From positions 164,215-228,214 of the forward strand of contig NZ_JAQTZS010000004.1 of the NCBI RefSeq assembly GCF_028687635.1: 64,000 bases of DNA, written 5' to 3'. Below, piece after piece: positions 13,373-24,211 of the stretch. The translations under genes and the position numbers were made by a program. Position 1 is the stretch's first letter; each line of letters begins with the position of its first letter. Below the pieces are notes generated by a model. That model saw only the letters and a list, made by a program, of their open reading frames with translations, had not been told where the DNA came from and made no database searches. Source of the DNA: Malikia sp. GTDB taxonomy: Bacteria; Pseudomonadota; Gammaproteobacteria; Burkholderiales; Burkholderiaceae_C.

Positions 13373-13578
13373 GCGGCGGGGCTTTCGCTGCGCGGCAGGC
13401 GTTCGAGTTCTTCGTCGCTGAGTTCGCGCGCCTCGTTTTCCAGCAGGATCGGGATGCCGTCGCGCACCGGATAGGCCAGGCGGGCGCTGCGCGAGACAAG
13501 CTCCCGCGACTCGCGCAGGTAGATCAGGGGGCCCTTGGTGACGGGGCAGACCAGCAATTCAAGGAGTTTGGCGTCCAT
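13369..13578 (-). CDS. Trm112 family small protein
   Basis: A 69-residue protein starting [18 protein letters not shown] and continuing with a [18 protein letters not shown] core, the pattern of the Trm112/YcaR (UPF0434) family that always travels between lpxK and kdsB. Only one cysteine remains (LLVCPV), so the four-cysteine zinc site of eukaryotic Trm112 is absent, as is usual for bacterial members. It overlaps lpxK by 20 bp and kdsB by 4 bp. Its molecular role is not established; coupling to lipid A genes is consistent across many Gram-negatives. Confidence 0.93.
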   Translation of the reverse strand: MDAKLLELLVCPVTKGPLIYLRESRELVSRSARLAYPVRDGIPILLENEARELSDEELERLPRSESPAA

Positions 13579-14656
13579 GACGGGATGATAGTCGCTCCCG
13601 GGCCCGCTCCAGCGCGCGGTCGAATTCGTTCCAGAACGCGGCCTCGGGCGTCTGCACCAGCGGCACCGCCCAGACCGCAAGCTCCGGCTGCCCGCTCAGC
13701 AGCGGAAACAGCTTGACCGCGTCCTTCTCGGTGCAGAACCAGCGCCTGCCGGGGCGATGCCCGGCCAGCAGCGTCGCGAGCAGGGCAGGGCCGTCGGCAT
13801 GGTCGGGTAGCGCGAGTTCCTGCTGCGGCGCCAGACCGCGCGCGCGCAACATCTCGAAGAAGCGCTGCGGCTGCGCGATGCCGGCCAGCGCACCGGTCTC
13901 GACGCCTTCTGCCAGGGCCAGTTCAGCCAGCGTGCATCGCAGGCCTCGGGCATCGACCGCCTCGGCCGCGAGCTCGCGCCTTGCCGCATGGACCGAGCCG
14001 CCTGGTCGGGCGGGCAGCAGCGGCGGCAGTTCGACGCCGGGGCGTGCGGTGCGCAGCACCAGCAGCTCACCCGCGCCATCGCCCCAGGGGCGTGCCGGCC
14101 AGGGTTCGCGCAGCAGCCCGGCCGGCAGCAGCCAGCCGTTGCCGGTGCCGCGCTCGTCGAACACCACCACGGTCAGGTCGCGCGCCAGCGCCCAGTGTTG
14201 CATGCCGTCGTCGCAGATGACCAGGTCAACCTCGGGGTGGCGCGCCAGCAGCAGGCGGCCGGCTTCGGCGCGCCGGCGCCCGACCACCATCGGTGCGCCG
14301 GTCGCGCGCGCGATCAACAGCGGCTCGTCGCCCGCCTCGCGGCTGCTGCTGTCGGGGGTGATCTCCAGGCAGCCGTCGCCCTCGCGGCCGTAGCCGCGCG
14401 AGATCACGCCCGGCGTCCAGCCCCGGGCGCGCAGATGGCGCAGCAGCGCGATCACGGTCGGCGTCTTGCCGGCGCCGCCCACCACCACGTTGCCGACCAC
14501 CAGTACCGGAACCGGCAGCCGCTCGCTGCGCTTGCATCCAGTCCGGTAGGCCAGGCGTCGCAGCCCCGTCAGCGTCGCATAGAGCTGTGAGACTGGCCAG
14601 AGCAGGGCGGCCAGCGGGCCGCGGCGCAGCCAGGCCTGTTGCAGTCTTGCCGACAA
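13559..14656 (-). CDS. lpxK: tetraacyldisaccharide 4'-kinase
   Basis: About 365 residues. LpxK phosphorylates the 4' position of the lipid A precursor at the inner membrane. The N-terminal hydrophobic patch ([14 protein letters not shown]) and the P-loop [14 protein letters not shown] are characteristic, followed by ISRGYGR and CDDGMQH. No ATG is available. TTG 14656 has AGGGG eight bases upstream and is my choice; TTG 14662 overlaps the exbD stop but leaves only two bases to the same AGGGG. It is the third gene of exbD-lpxK-Trm112-kdsB, continuing the conserved order. Confidence 0.93.
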   Translation of the reverse strand: MSARLQQAWLRRGPLAALLWPVSQLYATLTGLRRLAYRTGCKRSERLPVPVLVVGNVVVGGAGKTPTVIALLRHLRARGWTPGVISRGYGREGDGCLEITPDSSSREAGDEPLLIARATGAPMVVGRRRAEAGRLLLARHPEVDLVICDDGMQHWALARDLTVVVFDERGTGNGWLLPAGLLREPWPARPWGDGAGELLVLRTARPGVELPPLLPARPGGSVHAARRELAAEAVDARGLRCTLAELALAEGVETGALAGIAQPQRFFEMLRARGLAPQQELALPDHADGPALLATLLAGHRPGRRWFCTEKDAVKLFPLLSGQPELAVWAVPLVQTPEAAFWNEFDRALERARERLSSRHGRQTP

Positions 14657-14658
14657 GC

Positions 14659-15096
14659 TCAATTCCCCTGCGACTGGCGGGTGGCGAACACGATGCGTTC
14701 GAGCCCGCTGCGGCGCGCCGCGTCCATGACCCGGATCACGGCCTGGTGGCTGGCCGCCTCGTCGGCGCTGATGACCAGCACCGTCTCCTGGCCGCTGTGC
14801 TGGCGTGCGGCTTGCACCAGGGCCTGGGTCAGCGCCTCGCTGTCCTGGCCGGCCAGCGGCTGGCGGTCGAGCGCGTAGCGGCCGTCGGCTGCCACCGCCA
14901 CGACCAGCTCATGCGGGCGCTGCTGCTGTGCATCGGCCTGGGCCACTGGCAGCAGGACCTGCAGCTCGCTGTAGCGGCTGTAGGTCGTGGTCAGCATCAG
15001 GAAGATCAGCACCACCAGCAGCACGTCGATGAAGGGGATCAGGTTGATCTCGGGGTCCGGGCTGCCCCGGTCGAAGCTCGATTTTCTGAAGTTCAT
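14659..15096 (-). CDS. ExbD/TolR family biopolymer transport protein
   Basis: About 145 residues: one transmembrane helix near residues 15-40 (INLIPFIDVLLVVLIFLML) with the essential membrane aspartate in PFID, then a periplasmic domain. It works with an ExbB/TolQ channel to turn proton flow into mechanical work. The second ATG (15096) was chosen because GGGAA lies before it; ATG 15108 is the alternative. Normally exbB lies directly upstream in this gene order. Here its partner is 1.8 kb away (16927-17565), and an aldehyde dehydrogenase on the opposite strand sits between them. Confidence 0.9.
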   Translation of the reverse strand: MNFRKSSFDRGSPDPEINLIPFIDVLLVVLIFLMLTTTYSRYSELQVLLPVAQADAQQQRPHELVVAVAADGRYALDRQPLAGQDSEALTQALVQAARQHSGQETVLVISADEAASHQAVIRVMDAARRSGLERIVFATRQSQGN

Positions 15097-15225
15097 TGGG
15101 TTTCCCATGGGATGGGGTTTGCCGGCAGGCGGTCCTTGATCGAGCAGATTATCCCGGCTTGCCTCGGTTCAGGTCACGGTCTGGTTCCGGTGCTGTACCA
15201 CCCGGCCGTTGCGTTGTTCCATTCC

Positions 15226-15239
15226 GTGACAGTTGTCAC
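15226..15239. promoter_or_regulatory. inverted repeat, candidate activator site upstream of aldehyde dehydrogenase
   Basis: GTGACA-GT-TGTCAC is a perfect six-base inverted repeat with a two-base spacer, about 90 bp upstream of the candidate sigma-54 promoter. Sigma-54 activators bind dyad sites at that distance. The 305 bp between exbD and the aldehyde dehydrogenase hold no gene that I can see, only this repeat and the promoter element. Assignment to an activator is inference. Confidence 0.45.
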
Positions 15240-15327
15240 TTCCTGAACTCTGGCACTGGCCGCGGCTTTCACTCTCGGTTTGTGCGATGAGTCAATCGAA
15301 TCAATGGCTTGCCATGCCTGTCCAGGC

Positions 15328-15343
15328 TGGCACGGAACTTGAA
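15328..15343 (+). promoter_or_regulatory. candidate sigma-54 (-24/-12) promoter
   Basis: TGGCACGGAACTTGAA matches the TGGCACG-N4-TTGC(A/T) consensus at all informative positions except A for C in the -12 GC. GG and the -12 G are at the right spacing. It lies 59 bp before the aldehyde dehydrogenase start. ExaC-type aldehyde dehydrogenases in other proteobacteria are known to be sigma-54 controlled, which supports the reading. Confidence 0.6.
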
Positions 15344-15401
15344 GAGATACAGCGCCACCAGGCACATTGCTCCATCCGCAACGCACAAAGAGGAAGACAA
15401 G

Positions 15402-16922
15402 ATGATCTACGCAGCTCCCGGCACCGAAGGCGCCCCGATTGCCTATCAGGCCCAGTACGACAACTTCATCGGCGGCCGCTGGGTGGCCCCGGTCAAGGGC
15501 GAGTATTTCGACGTGATCACCCCGATCAACGGCCAGGTCTACGCCCGCGCCGCGCGCTCCGGCGCCGAGGACATCGAGCTGGCGCTGGACGCCGCGCATG
15601 CCGCCGCCGACGCCTGGGGCAAGACCAGCCCGACCGAGCGCGCCAACCTGCTCAACAGGATAGCCGACCGCATCGAAGCCAATATCGAGCGCCTGGCCTA
15701 CGCCGAGACCGTCGACAACGGCAAGCCGATCCGCGAGACGCTCAACGCCGACATCCCGCTGACGGTCGACCATTTCCGCTACTTCGCCGGCTGCGTGCGG
15801 GCGCAGGAAGGCGCGCTGTCCGACCTCGACGAGAACACGGTCGCCTACCATTTCCACGAGCCGCTCGGCGTGGTCGGCCAGATCATCCCCTGGAACTTCC
15901 CCATTCTGATGGCGGCCTGGAAGCTGGCGCCAGCGCTGGGCGCGGGCAACTGCGTGGTCCTGAAACCGGCCGAGTCGACCCCGATCAGCCTGCTGATCCT
16001 GGTCGAGCTGATCGCCGACCTGCTCCCCGCTGGCGTGCTCAACGTGGTCAACGGCTTTGGCCGCGAGGCCGGCATGCCGCTGGCGACCTCCAAGCGCATC
16101 GCCAAGATCGCCTTCACCGGATCGACTTCCACCGGCCGCGTGATCGCGCAGGCGGCGGCCAACAACCTGATCCCGGCCACGCTGGAGTTGGGCGGCAAGT
16201 CGCCCAACATCTTCTTCGCCGACGTGATGGACAAGGATGACGGCTTCCTCGACAAGGCGATCGAGGGCCTGGTGCTGTTCGCCTTCAACCAGGGCGAGGT
16301 CTGCACCTGCCCCTCGCGCGCGCTGATCCAGGAAAGCATCTACGACAAGTTCATGGAGCGTGTCCTCAAGCGCGTGGCCGCGATCAAGCATGGCAACCCG
16401 CTCGACACCGACACCATGATGGGCGCGCAGGCCTCCAAGGAGCAGCTGACCAAGATCCTGTCCTACCTCGACCTGGGCCAGCAGGAAGGCGCCGAGCTGC
16501 TGATCGGCGGCGGCCAGGCCCACCTCGGTGGCGACCTCGAAGGCGGCTACTACGTCCAGCCCACCCTGTTCAAGGGCCACAACCAGATGCGCATCTTCCA
16601 GGAGGAGATCTTCGGCCCGGTGCTGGCCGTCACCACCTTCAAGGACGAGGCCGAGGCGCTGGCGATCGCCAACGACACGCTGTATGGCCTGGGCGCCGGC
16701 GTCTGGAGCCGCAACGGCAACGTGGCCTACCGCATGGGCCGCGCGATCAAGGCCGGCCGGGTCTGGACCAACTGCTACCACGCCTATCCGGCGCACGCGG
16801 CCTTCGGCGGCTACAAGGAGTCGGGCATCGGGCGCGAGAACCACAAGATGATGCTCGACCATTACCAGCAGACCAAGAACCTGCTGGTCAGCTACAGCGA
16901 GAGCAAGCTCGGCTTCTTCTGA
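15402..16922 (+). CDS. NAD-dependent aldehyde dehydrogenase (ExaC/AcoD-like)
   Basis: A 506-residue class 3-fold aldehyde dehydrogenase close to the ExaC/AcoD acetaldehyde dehydrogenases used in ethanol and acetoin catabolism. The general base Glu is in [10 protein letters not shown] (about Glu262) and the nucleophile is in [11 protein letters not shown] (Cys301, with Cys303 adjacent). NAD-fold motifs PWNFP and FTGSTSTG are also present. The ATG at 15402 has GAGGA upstream. It stands alone on the plus strand inside an otherwise minus-strand exbB/exbD-lpxK block, and its stop is 4 bp from the convergent exbB stop. A candidate sigma-54 promoter precedes it. Confidence 0.94.
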   Translation: MIYAAPGTEGAPIAYQAQYDNFIGGRWVAPVKGEYFDVITPINGQVYARAARSGAEDIELALDAAHAAADAWGKTSPTERANLLNRIADRIEANIERLAYAETVDNGKPIRETLNADIPLTVDHFRYFAGCVRAQEGALSDLDENTVAYHFHEPLGVVGQIIPWNFPILMAAWKLAPALGAGNCVVLKPAESTPISLLILVELIADLLPAGVLNVVNGFGREAGMPLATSKRIAKIAFTGSTSTGRVIAQAAANNLIPATLELGGKSPNIFFADVMDKDDGFLDKAIEGLVLFAFNQGEVCTCPSRALIQESIYDKFMERVLKRVAAIKHGNPLDTDTMMGAQASKEQLTKILSYLDLGQQEGAELLIGGGQAHLGGDLEGGYYVQPTLFKGHNQMRIFQEEIFGPVLAVTTFKDEAEALAIANDTLYGLGAGVWSRNGNVAYRMGRAIKAGRVWTNCYHAYPAHAAFGGYKESGIGRENHKMMLDHYQQTKNLLVSYSESKLGFF

Positions 16923-16926
16923 GCTT

Positions 16927-17565
16927 TCAGCGGCGCTGCGCGCACAGCTGCTGCGCGAAGCGCTCGGTCGCGATCTCGAGCTGCAGCAGATGCGCGTCGG
17001 CGAGCGCGCGCAGGTGGCGCCAGCAGACCAGCGCCGGAATCGCCACCAGCAGGCCGAAGGCCGTGTTGTAGAGCGCGATCGAGATGCCATGGGCCAACTG
17101 GGTCGGGTCGCCGCCGCCCGGCGTCAGGCCGGCGGTGCCGCTTTGCGAGCCGAAGATCTCGATCATGCCGATCACCGTGCCGAGCAGCCCCAGCAGCGGC
17201 GCGGCGGAGGCGATCGTGCCCAGCGCGGTCAGATTCTGGTGCAGCCGGGCCGCCGCCAGCCGGCCGGCCGACTCAAGCGCCGAACGCAGCTCGGCCTCGC
17301 TCGCGCCGGGGTGGCGCTGCAGCGCGCGCCAGCCGCTGACCAGCACGGCGCCCAGCACCGAATGATCCTCGAACTGCCGCAGCACCTCGGGGGCGGGCAG
17401 GCCCGCGCGCGCGGCCACCAATAAGGCCTCCTCGAGCACGCCGGGCGGCGCCACGCGCGATGCCCTCAGGCTGATGAAGCGCTCCAGTGCCAGCGCCAGG
17501 CCCAGCACCGAGCAGGCCAGCAGCGGCCAGATCGGCCAGCCGGCCGCTTCCAGGATAGACAGCAA
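16927..17565 (-). CDS. MotA/TolQ/ExbB proton channel family protein
   Basis: A 212-residue inner-membrane protein with an N-terminal helix (WPIWPLLACSVLGLALALERF) and two later helices: TIASAAPLLGLLGTVIGMIEIF, and one around ISIALYNTAFGLLVAIPALV. This is the TolQ/ExbB topology. It forms the proton channel with an ExbD. The family partner is the ExbD encoded at 14659-15096, now separated from it by the inverted aldehyde dehydrogenase gene. Being last on the minus strand before sodB, it must be transcribed from a promoter just upstream of 17565, in the 150 bp shared with sodB. Confidence 0.92.
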   Translation of the reverse strand: MLSILEAAGWPIWPLLACSVLGLALALERFISLRASRVAPPGVLEEALLVAARAGLPAPEVLRQFEDHSVLGAVLVSGWRALQRHPGASEAELRSALESAGRLAAARLHQNLTALGTIASAAPLLGLLGTVIGMIEIFGSQSGTAGLTPGGGDPTQLAHGISIALYNTAFGLLVAIPALVCWRHLRALADAHLLQLEIATERFAQQLCAQRR

Positions 17566-17717
17566 TTCGATACTCCTCGTGACAGGCGTGGCGGGTTCCT
17601 GTGTGGTGCGCCGTGATGATTTTGCTGATTATGTCCCGTTTGCCCGTGGCGTCCGCAAGGCCTTGTTTGTTTCCTACAATCATCGACTGTCATCCACACC
17701 AACCCAAGGAAGCACAG

Positions 17718-18299
17718 ATGGAACACACCCTGCCCGCACTGCCCTACGCGATCGACGCGCTGGCCCCCCATTACAGCCAGGAAACCCTGGAGTACCACCA
17801 CGGCAAGCACCACAATGCCTACGTGGTCAACCTGAACAACCTGCAAAAGGGCACCGACTTCGAGAACATGGACCTCGAGTCCATCATCAAGCAGTCCAGC
17901 GGCGGCATCTACAACAACGCGGCCCAGATCTGGAACCACAGCTTCTTCTGGAACTGCATGAAGCCCAACGGCGGCGGCGAGCCCACCGGCGCGCTGGCCG
18001 AGGCCATCAACGCCAAGTTCGGCAGCTACGCCGCCTTCAAGGAAGCCTTCGTCAAGTCGGCCGTCGGCAACTTCGGTTCCGGCTGGACCTGGCTGGTCAA
18101 GAAGGCTGACGGCTCGGTCGACATCGTCAACACCGGCGCCGCCGGCACCCCGCTGACCACCGAGGACAAGGCCCTGCTGACCGTCGACGTCTGGGAACAC
18201 GCCTACTACATCGACTACCGCAACCTGCGTCCGAAGTTCGTCGAGACCTTCCTCGACAAGCTGGTCAACTGGTCGTTCGCCGAAGCCAACTTCGCCTGA
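17718..18299 (+). CDS. sodB: superoxide dismutase [Fe]
   Basis: A 193-residue cytoplasmic Fe/Mn-type superoxide dismutase. Metal ligands are visible in LEYHHGKHHNAYV, NNAAQIWNHSFFW and VDVWEHAYYIDYRN. The glutamine of the NNAAQ segment and the GSGWTWLV stretch point to the iron form. ATG 17718 has AAGGA seven bases before it; longer upstream frames lack homology. It is transcribed divergently from the ExbB-like gene and ends in a strong terminator shared with the convergent DUF192 gene. Confidence 0.96.
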   Translation: MEHTLPALPYAIDALAPHYSQETLEYHHGKHHNAYVVNLNNLQKGTDFENMDLESIIKQSSGGIYNNAAQIWNHSFFWNCMKPNGGGEPTGALAEAINAKFGSYAAFKEAFVKSAVGNFGSGWTWLVKKADGSVDIVNTGAAGTPLTTEDKALLTVDVWEHAYYIDYRNLRPKFVETFLDKLVNWSFAEANFA

Positions 18300-18336
18300 T
18301 CGGCCGCGCGCGTGTCCGTCACGCGCAGCTGACAAG

Positions 18337-18373
18337 AAAACCCGCAGCCTGCGACGGCCTGCGGGTTTTTTTT
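18337..18373. terminator. bidirectional intrinsic terminator between sodB and the DUF192 gene
   Basis: AAAACCCGCAG and CTGCGGGTTTT form an 11-bp stem round an 11-base loop, followed by eight Ts on the plus strand and four Ts on the minus strand. It lies 37 bp after sodB and 44 bp after the minus-strand DUF192 stop, so it can serve both genes. Confidence 0.88.
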
Positions 18374-18416
18374 GGGTCGCCGGCTGGATGCCGGCTTGAG
18401 GCTGGCCGCGCCGCCT

Positions 18417-18956
18417 TCAGGGCTGGCTTGGCCGGAACGGCGCGCCGCCGAGCTTGAAGCCGGCCAGGATGCCGCGCCTGGCGAACCAGCCCTGCTGCAT
18501 CTCCAGCACGAAGCGCACCGGCTGGGCCGAGCAGTGGTTGGCCTCGCTGTGCGGCTGCATGTCGGCCAGGTTGACGATCCTGCCGTCGTCGGCGACGAAG
18601 GCCGCCGTCAGCGGCAACAGGGTGTTCTTCATCCAGAAGCACTGCACGGCCGGCTGCTCGAAGACGAACAGCATGCCCTCGTTGAGCGGCATCTGCTGGC
18701 GCCACATCAGGCCGATGCCGCGCTGCTGGGGCGTGGCCGCGACCTGGGCATCGATCAGGTGCATGCCGGCCTGGATCTGGGTGTGTGGCAGCCCGCTTTG
18801 CGGGGTCTGCGCCCGCGCCAACGGCTGCGCGCCCAGCCCGAGCGCCAGCGTCAGGGCCAGCAGGCCGCGCCGCGCCAGACCCGCGTCCGGCAGCCGTTGA
18901 CGATTCGCCCCGGTGGGCGTGATGGCGGGAGTTTCGAAGACGATGCGCTGGCTCAT
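18417..18956 (-). CDS. DUF192 family exported protein
   Basis: A 179-residue protein with a signal sequence near residues 25-50 (ARRGLLALTLALGLGAQPLARA) and then a DUF192 domain. The domain signature is QQRGIGLMWRQQMPLNEGMLFVF, followed by CFWMKNTLLPL and a C-terminal VLEMQQGWFARRGI. A twin arginine precedes the hydrophobic core, so Tat export is possible but not certain. DUF192 proteins have no firm biochemical role. It is a stand-alone gene, convergent with sodB and divergent from icd. Confidence 0.88.
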   Translation of the reverse strand: MSQRIVFETPAITPTGANRQRLPDAGLARRGLLALTLALGLGAQPLARAQTPQSGLPHTQIQAGMHLIDAQVAATPQQRGIGLMWRQQMPLNEGMLFVFEQPAVQCFWMKNTLLPLTAAFVADDGRIVNLADMQPHSEANHCSAQPVRFVLEMQQGWFARRGILAGFKLGGAPFRPSQP

Positions 18957-19153
18957 GGTGCCGTGATCTTACCTGCCGTCGGCGAAATCGGTCGCCGGCC
19001 ACTCTTCTATAAGATGCAAGACTTTTCCGCCATGTGATTTGTGGCTAGAATTTGAGGCTGACTTCCCCCGAAGCCGCTTGTGCGGCCTGGCCCACCGGTC
19101 CGGCACGCCGTTTCACTGCTCCACCCCTGAGCTCGCACCCTTAAGAGGACGCT

Positions 19154-21388
<2,235 letters not shown>

Positions 21389-21433
21389 TCGGTCCGTGAC
21401 CGAGCCGGCGTCCTGGTGCCGCCGGCCGCCAAG

Positions 21434-21463
21434 AAACCGGCGTCGCCAGACGGCCGGTTTTTT
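21434..21463 (+). terminator. intrinsic terminator after icd
   Basis: AAACCGGC pairs with GCCGGTTT round an 11-base loop and is followed by six Ts, 46 bp after the icd stop and upstream of the sensor kinase. Confidence 0.85.
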
Positions 21464-21525
21464 CGTGCCCATCAAACTTTCGCCACGGCTTGAGGCGTTC
21501 TTGCGCAAGCTCGGGATATTCTCGT

Positions 21526-24117
21526 ATGAAACTGGTTCCCGACGAAAAAAACCTGCCGCGCCTCCACCGGATCGGCACCCTGGTGATCGTGCTGCTGCTG
21601 GTCCTGCTGCTGGCGGGCCTGTTCGCCTGGCAAGGCTGGCGCGTCCATCGCGAGGCGCTGCATAACATCGAGCAAGCGTCGCAGCAGCAGATCCAGGCCC
21701 GACTCACCAGCGAAATGGACAGCGTGCGGGGCGCCATCGACTTCACGCGCTCGCAGACCGAGGCGGCGCTGCGCCGCAGCCTGGTCGACCAGGTTGATGT
21801 CGCCCATGGCGTGGCCGAGGGCATCCACGCCCGCGAGTCCGGCCGCCGGCCGCGGTCCGAGGTCAAGCAGCTGATCCTGGAGGCCTTGCGTCCGGCCCGT
21901 TTCTTCGACGGGCGCGGCTATGTGTTCGTCAACGACATGCAAGGCTACATCCGGCTGCTGCCACCCAAACCGGAACTGGAGGGCCAGTCCAACCGGCAAA
22001 ACCGGGACGATTGGGGTCAGCCCGTCATGGGCAGCCTGATCGAAGCCGCGCGCCAGCCGCGCGGCGAGGGCTGGGCGCGCTACCGCTGGTATCCCTCCGA
22101 CGACCCCCGGCAGATGAAGGACAAGCTGTCCTATGTGCGCCATTTCGAGCCCTACGATTGGCTGATCGGCGTCGGTGACTACCTGCACCACTGGGAGGGC
22201 TACCAGCGCCGCGAGGCGCTGTCCCGGCTGCGCGCCACCCGCTTTGGTCGCACCGGTCATGTCGGGGTTTCCACGCTCGATGGGGTGACCCTCCTGACCC
22301 CTTCCACTCCCGAGCTCGAGGGCAAGCCGATGGGCGAGCTCCCCGAGCTGGAGTCGGAATCGGTCGAGCGCATCATCCGCCTGGCGCGAGACGGAGGCGG
22401 CTTTCTGAACTACGGCTGGCGCGATCCCCAGTCCCGTCAGATCATGAACAAGACCGCGCTGGTCCGGGCCTACCAGCCCTGGGGCTGGGTGCTGGTCGTC
22501 GCCATGCTCGACGACGAGCTGATGGCGCCGGTCAAGCAGGAGCTCGGGCAGCAGCGGTTGCTCGGGCGCGAGCAGGCCATGGGGCTGCTGTGCGTGCTGC
22601 TGGCCGCGGCCCTGCTGACGCTGGGCGGATCATGGCTGTTCTCGCGCTGGTCGGGGCGGCTGTTCCAGGCTTACCACCGCCGCAATCTGGAGCAGCAGCA
22701 GGCGCTGCGCGAAAGCGAGCATCGCCTCAATACCATTCTCGACAGCGTCGATGCCTCGATCTTCATCAAGGGGCCGGACTACCGCTTCCTTTATGCCAAC
22801 CGCAAGCTCTGCGAGGAGCTGGGCTTGCCGCTGTCGGCCATCGTCGGACGCGAGGACCGCGAGCTGCTCGACCCCGAGCGCGCCCGGCAGGTGCGCCAGA
22901 TCGACCGCCGCGTGTTCGAGCGCGGCGAGCGCGTCGCCAGCGAATGGGTCGGCGAGCTGCGCGGGCGCAGCGTGGCGCTGGCCACCGTCAAGCTGCCCCT
23001 GCGCGACGTCAGCGGGGGCATCTACGCCCTGTGCGGCGTCACCACCGACGTCAGCGAACGCCAGCGTGTCGAGGTCGTGCTGGCGCAGGCGCGCGATGTC
23101 GCCGAGGCGGCCAACCGCGCCAAGTCCGACTTCCTGTCCAACGTCAGTCACGAGCTGCGCACCCCGCTCAACGCCATCCTGGGCATGCTGCACCTGACGG
23201 CGCAGACGCCGCTGTCGCCCCAGCAGACGGACTACCTGCGCCAGGTGCAGCTCGCCAGTCGCCAGTTGCACGGCATCATCATCGACATGCTGGATTACGC
23301 CAGCCTCGACAGCGGCCGGCTGGAGCTGCAGAGCGGGGATTTCGTGCTGGGCGAGCTGCTCGACCAGCTGGCGCAGCGGCTGGCCGGCGAGGCCGCCACC
23401 AAGGACCTGGGCTTCACGCTGGCCGTCGATGCCGGAGTGCCGGTCCAGCTGGTCGGCGATCCGCAGCGGCTGAGCCAGGCCTTGCACCATTACCTGGCCA
23501 ACGCGATCAAGTTCACCGAGCAGGGCGCGGTCGGCCTGCGGGTCAGGCTGCTGCAGCGCGACGTCGACCGCGTGCGGCTGCGCTTCGAGGTCAGCGACAC
23601 CGGCATCGGCATCGACGAGGCAAGACGCCAGCGACTGTTCCAACACCTGGAGCAGGGCGATGCTTCGAGCACGCGCCGCTACGGCGGGGCCGGACTGGGT
23701 TTGGTGCTGGTCAAGCAGCTGGCCGAGCTGATGGGGGGCGAGGCTGGCTGCGACAGCCAGCCCGGTCGCGGTTCGACCTTCTGGTTCACGGCGTGCCTGG
23801 GCCAGACCAGCCACCCGGTCGCCGCCCGGGAGGAGGCCGCCGCTTATCGCTGGCCTCACGCGGCGGCCCCAGCGGCACCCGCTGTCGAGCCGGTCGCTGG
23901 GGTGGCCCCCATGGGGGTGCCCGATGACCCCGCCTGGTCGGCCTTGCGCGAGCGGCTGCTGAGCCTGTTGCGCCACGACGACGTCGACAGCCTGCAGTTG
24001 TTCGAGCAGCAGGAGGACTTGCTGCGCGCGGCCCTGGGCGAACGCCACCGGGCCTTGGCGCAGGCCATGCGCAGCTACGATTTTCCGGCGGCGCTGGCGC
24101 TGCTGGAACAGTCCTGA
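21526..24117 (+). CDS. membrane sensor histidine kinase with Cache and PAS domains
   Basis: About 863 residues. A first membrane helix (TLVIVLLLVLLLAGLFAW) is near residues 18-36. A periplasmic tandem Cache-type region follows, with GYVFVNDMQGYIRLLPPKP, then NYGWRDPQSRQIMNKTALV and a YQPWGWVLVVAM end. A second membrane helix is near 350-375. Then come a PAS domain (LDSVDASIFIKGPDYRFLYA), HisKA with the phospho-acceptor in SNVSHELRTPLN, and HATPase (ANAIKF, DTGIGID, GAGLGLVLVK). The C-terminal 70 residues are helical and of Hpt-like size, but I see no clear Hpt histidine motif. There is no receiver domain and no adjacent response regulator. The start ATG 21526 has only a weak ribosome site. 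Confidence 0.9.
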   Translation: MKLVPDEKNLPRLHRIGTLVIVLLLVLLLAGLFAWQGWRVHREALHNIEQASQQQIQARLTSEMDSVRGAIDFTRSQTEAALRRSLVDQVDVAHGVAEGIHARESGRRPRSEVKQLILEALRPARFFDGRGYVFVNDMQGYIRLLPPKPELEGQSNRQNRDDWGQPVMGSLIEAARQPRGEGWARYRWYPSDDPRQMKDKLSYVRHFEPYDWLIGVGDYLHHWEGYQRREALSRLRATRFGRTGHVGVSTLDGVTLLTPSTPELEGKPMGELPELESESVERIIRLARDGGGFLNYGWRDPQSRQIMNKTALVRAYQPWGWVLVVAMLDDELMAPVKQELGQQRLLGREQAMGLLCVLLAAALLTLGGSWLFSRWSGRLFQAYHRRNLEQQQALRESEHRLNTILDSVDASIFIKGPDYRFLYANRKLCEELGLPLSAIVGREDRELLDPERARQVRQIDRRVFERGERVASEWVGELRGRSVALATVKLPLRDVSGGIYALCGVTTDVSERQRVEVVLAQARDVAEAANRAKSDFLSNVSHELRTPLNAILGMLHLTAQTPLSPQQTDYLRQVQLASRQLHGIIIDMLDYASLDSGRLELQSGDFVLGELLDQLAQRLAGEAATKDLGFTLAVDAGVPVQLVGDPQRLSQALHHYLANAIKFTEQGAVGLRVRLLQRDVDRVRLRFEVSDTGIGIDEARRQRLFQHLEQGDASSTRRYGGAGLGLVLVKQLAELMGGEAGCDSQPGRGSTFWFTACLGQTSHPVAAREEAAAYRWPHAAAPAAPAVEPVAGVAPMGVPDDPAWSALRERLLSLLRHDDVDSLQLFEQQEDLLRAALGERHRALAQAMRSYDFPAALALLEQS

Positions 24118-24197
24118 GTGCCTCGCCACGCCCGTGGCCTGGCGCGCCCCATTGCAATAGCCGTGCCGCTGATCCGTGCAAAGTCGCGCCCGGGCTC

Positions 24198-24203
24198 TAA
24201 AAT
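24198..24203 (+). promoter_or_regulatory. candidate -10 box just upstream of surE
   Basis: TAAAAT ends eight bases before the surE ATG, and no Shine-Dalgarno sequence lies between. If this is the -10 element, transcription would begin at or next to the start codon and surE would be leaderless. No good -35 is visible at 17 bp, so this is a tentative call. Confidence 0.35.
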
Positions 24204-24211
24204 GACAGCCA

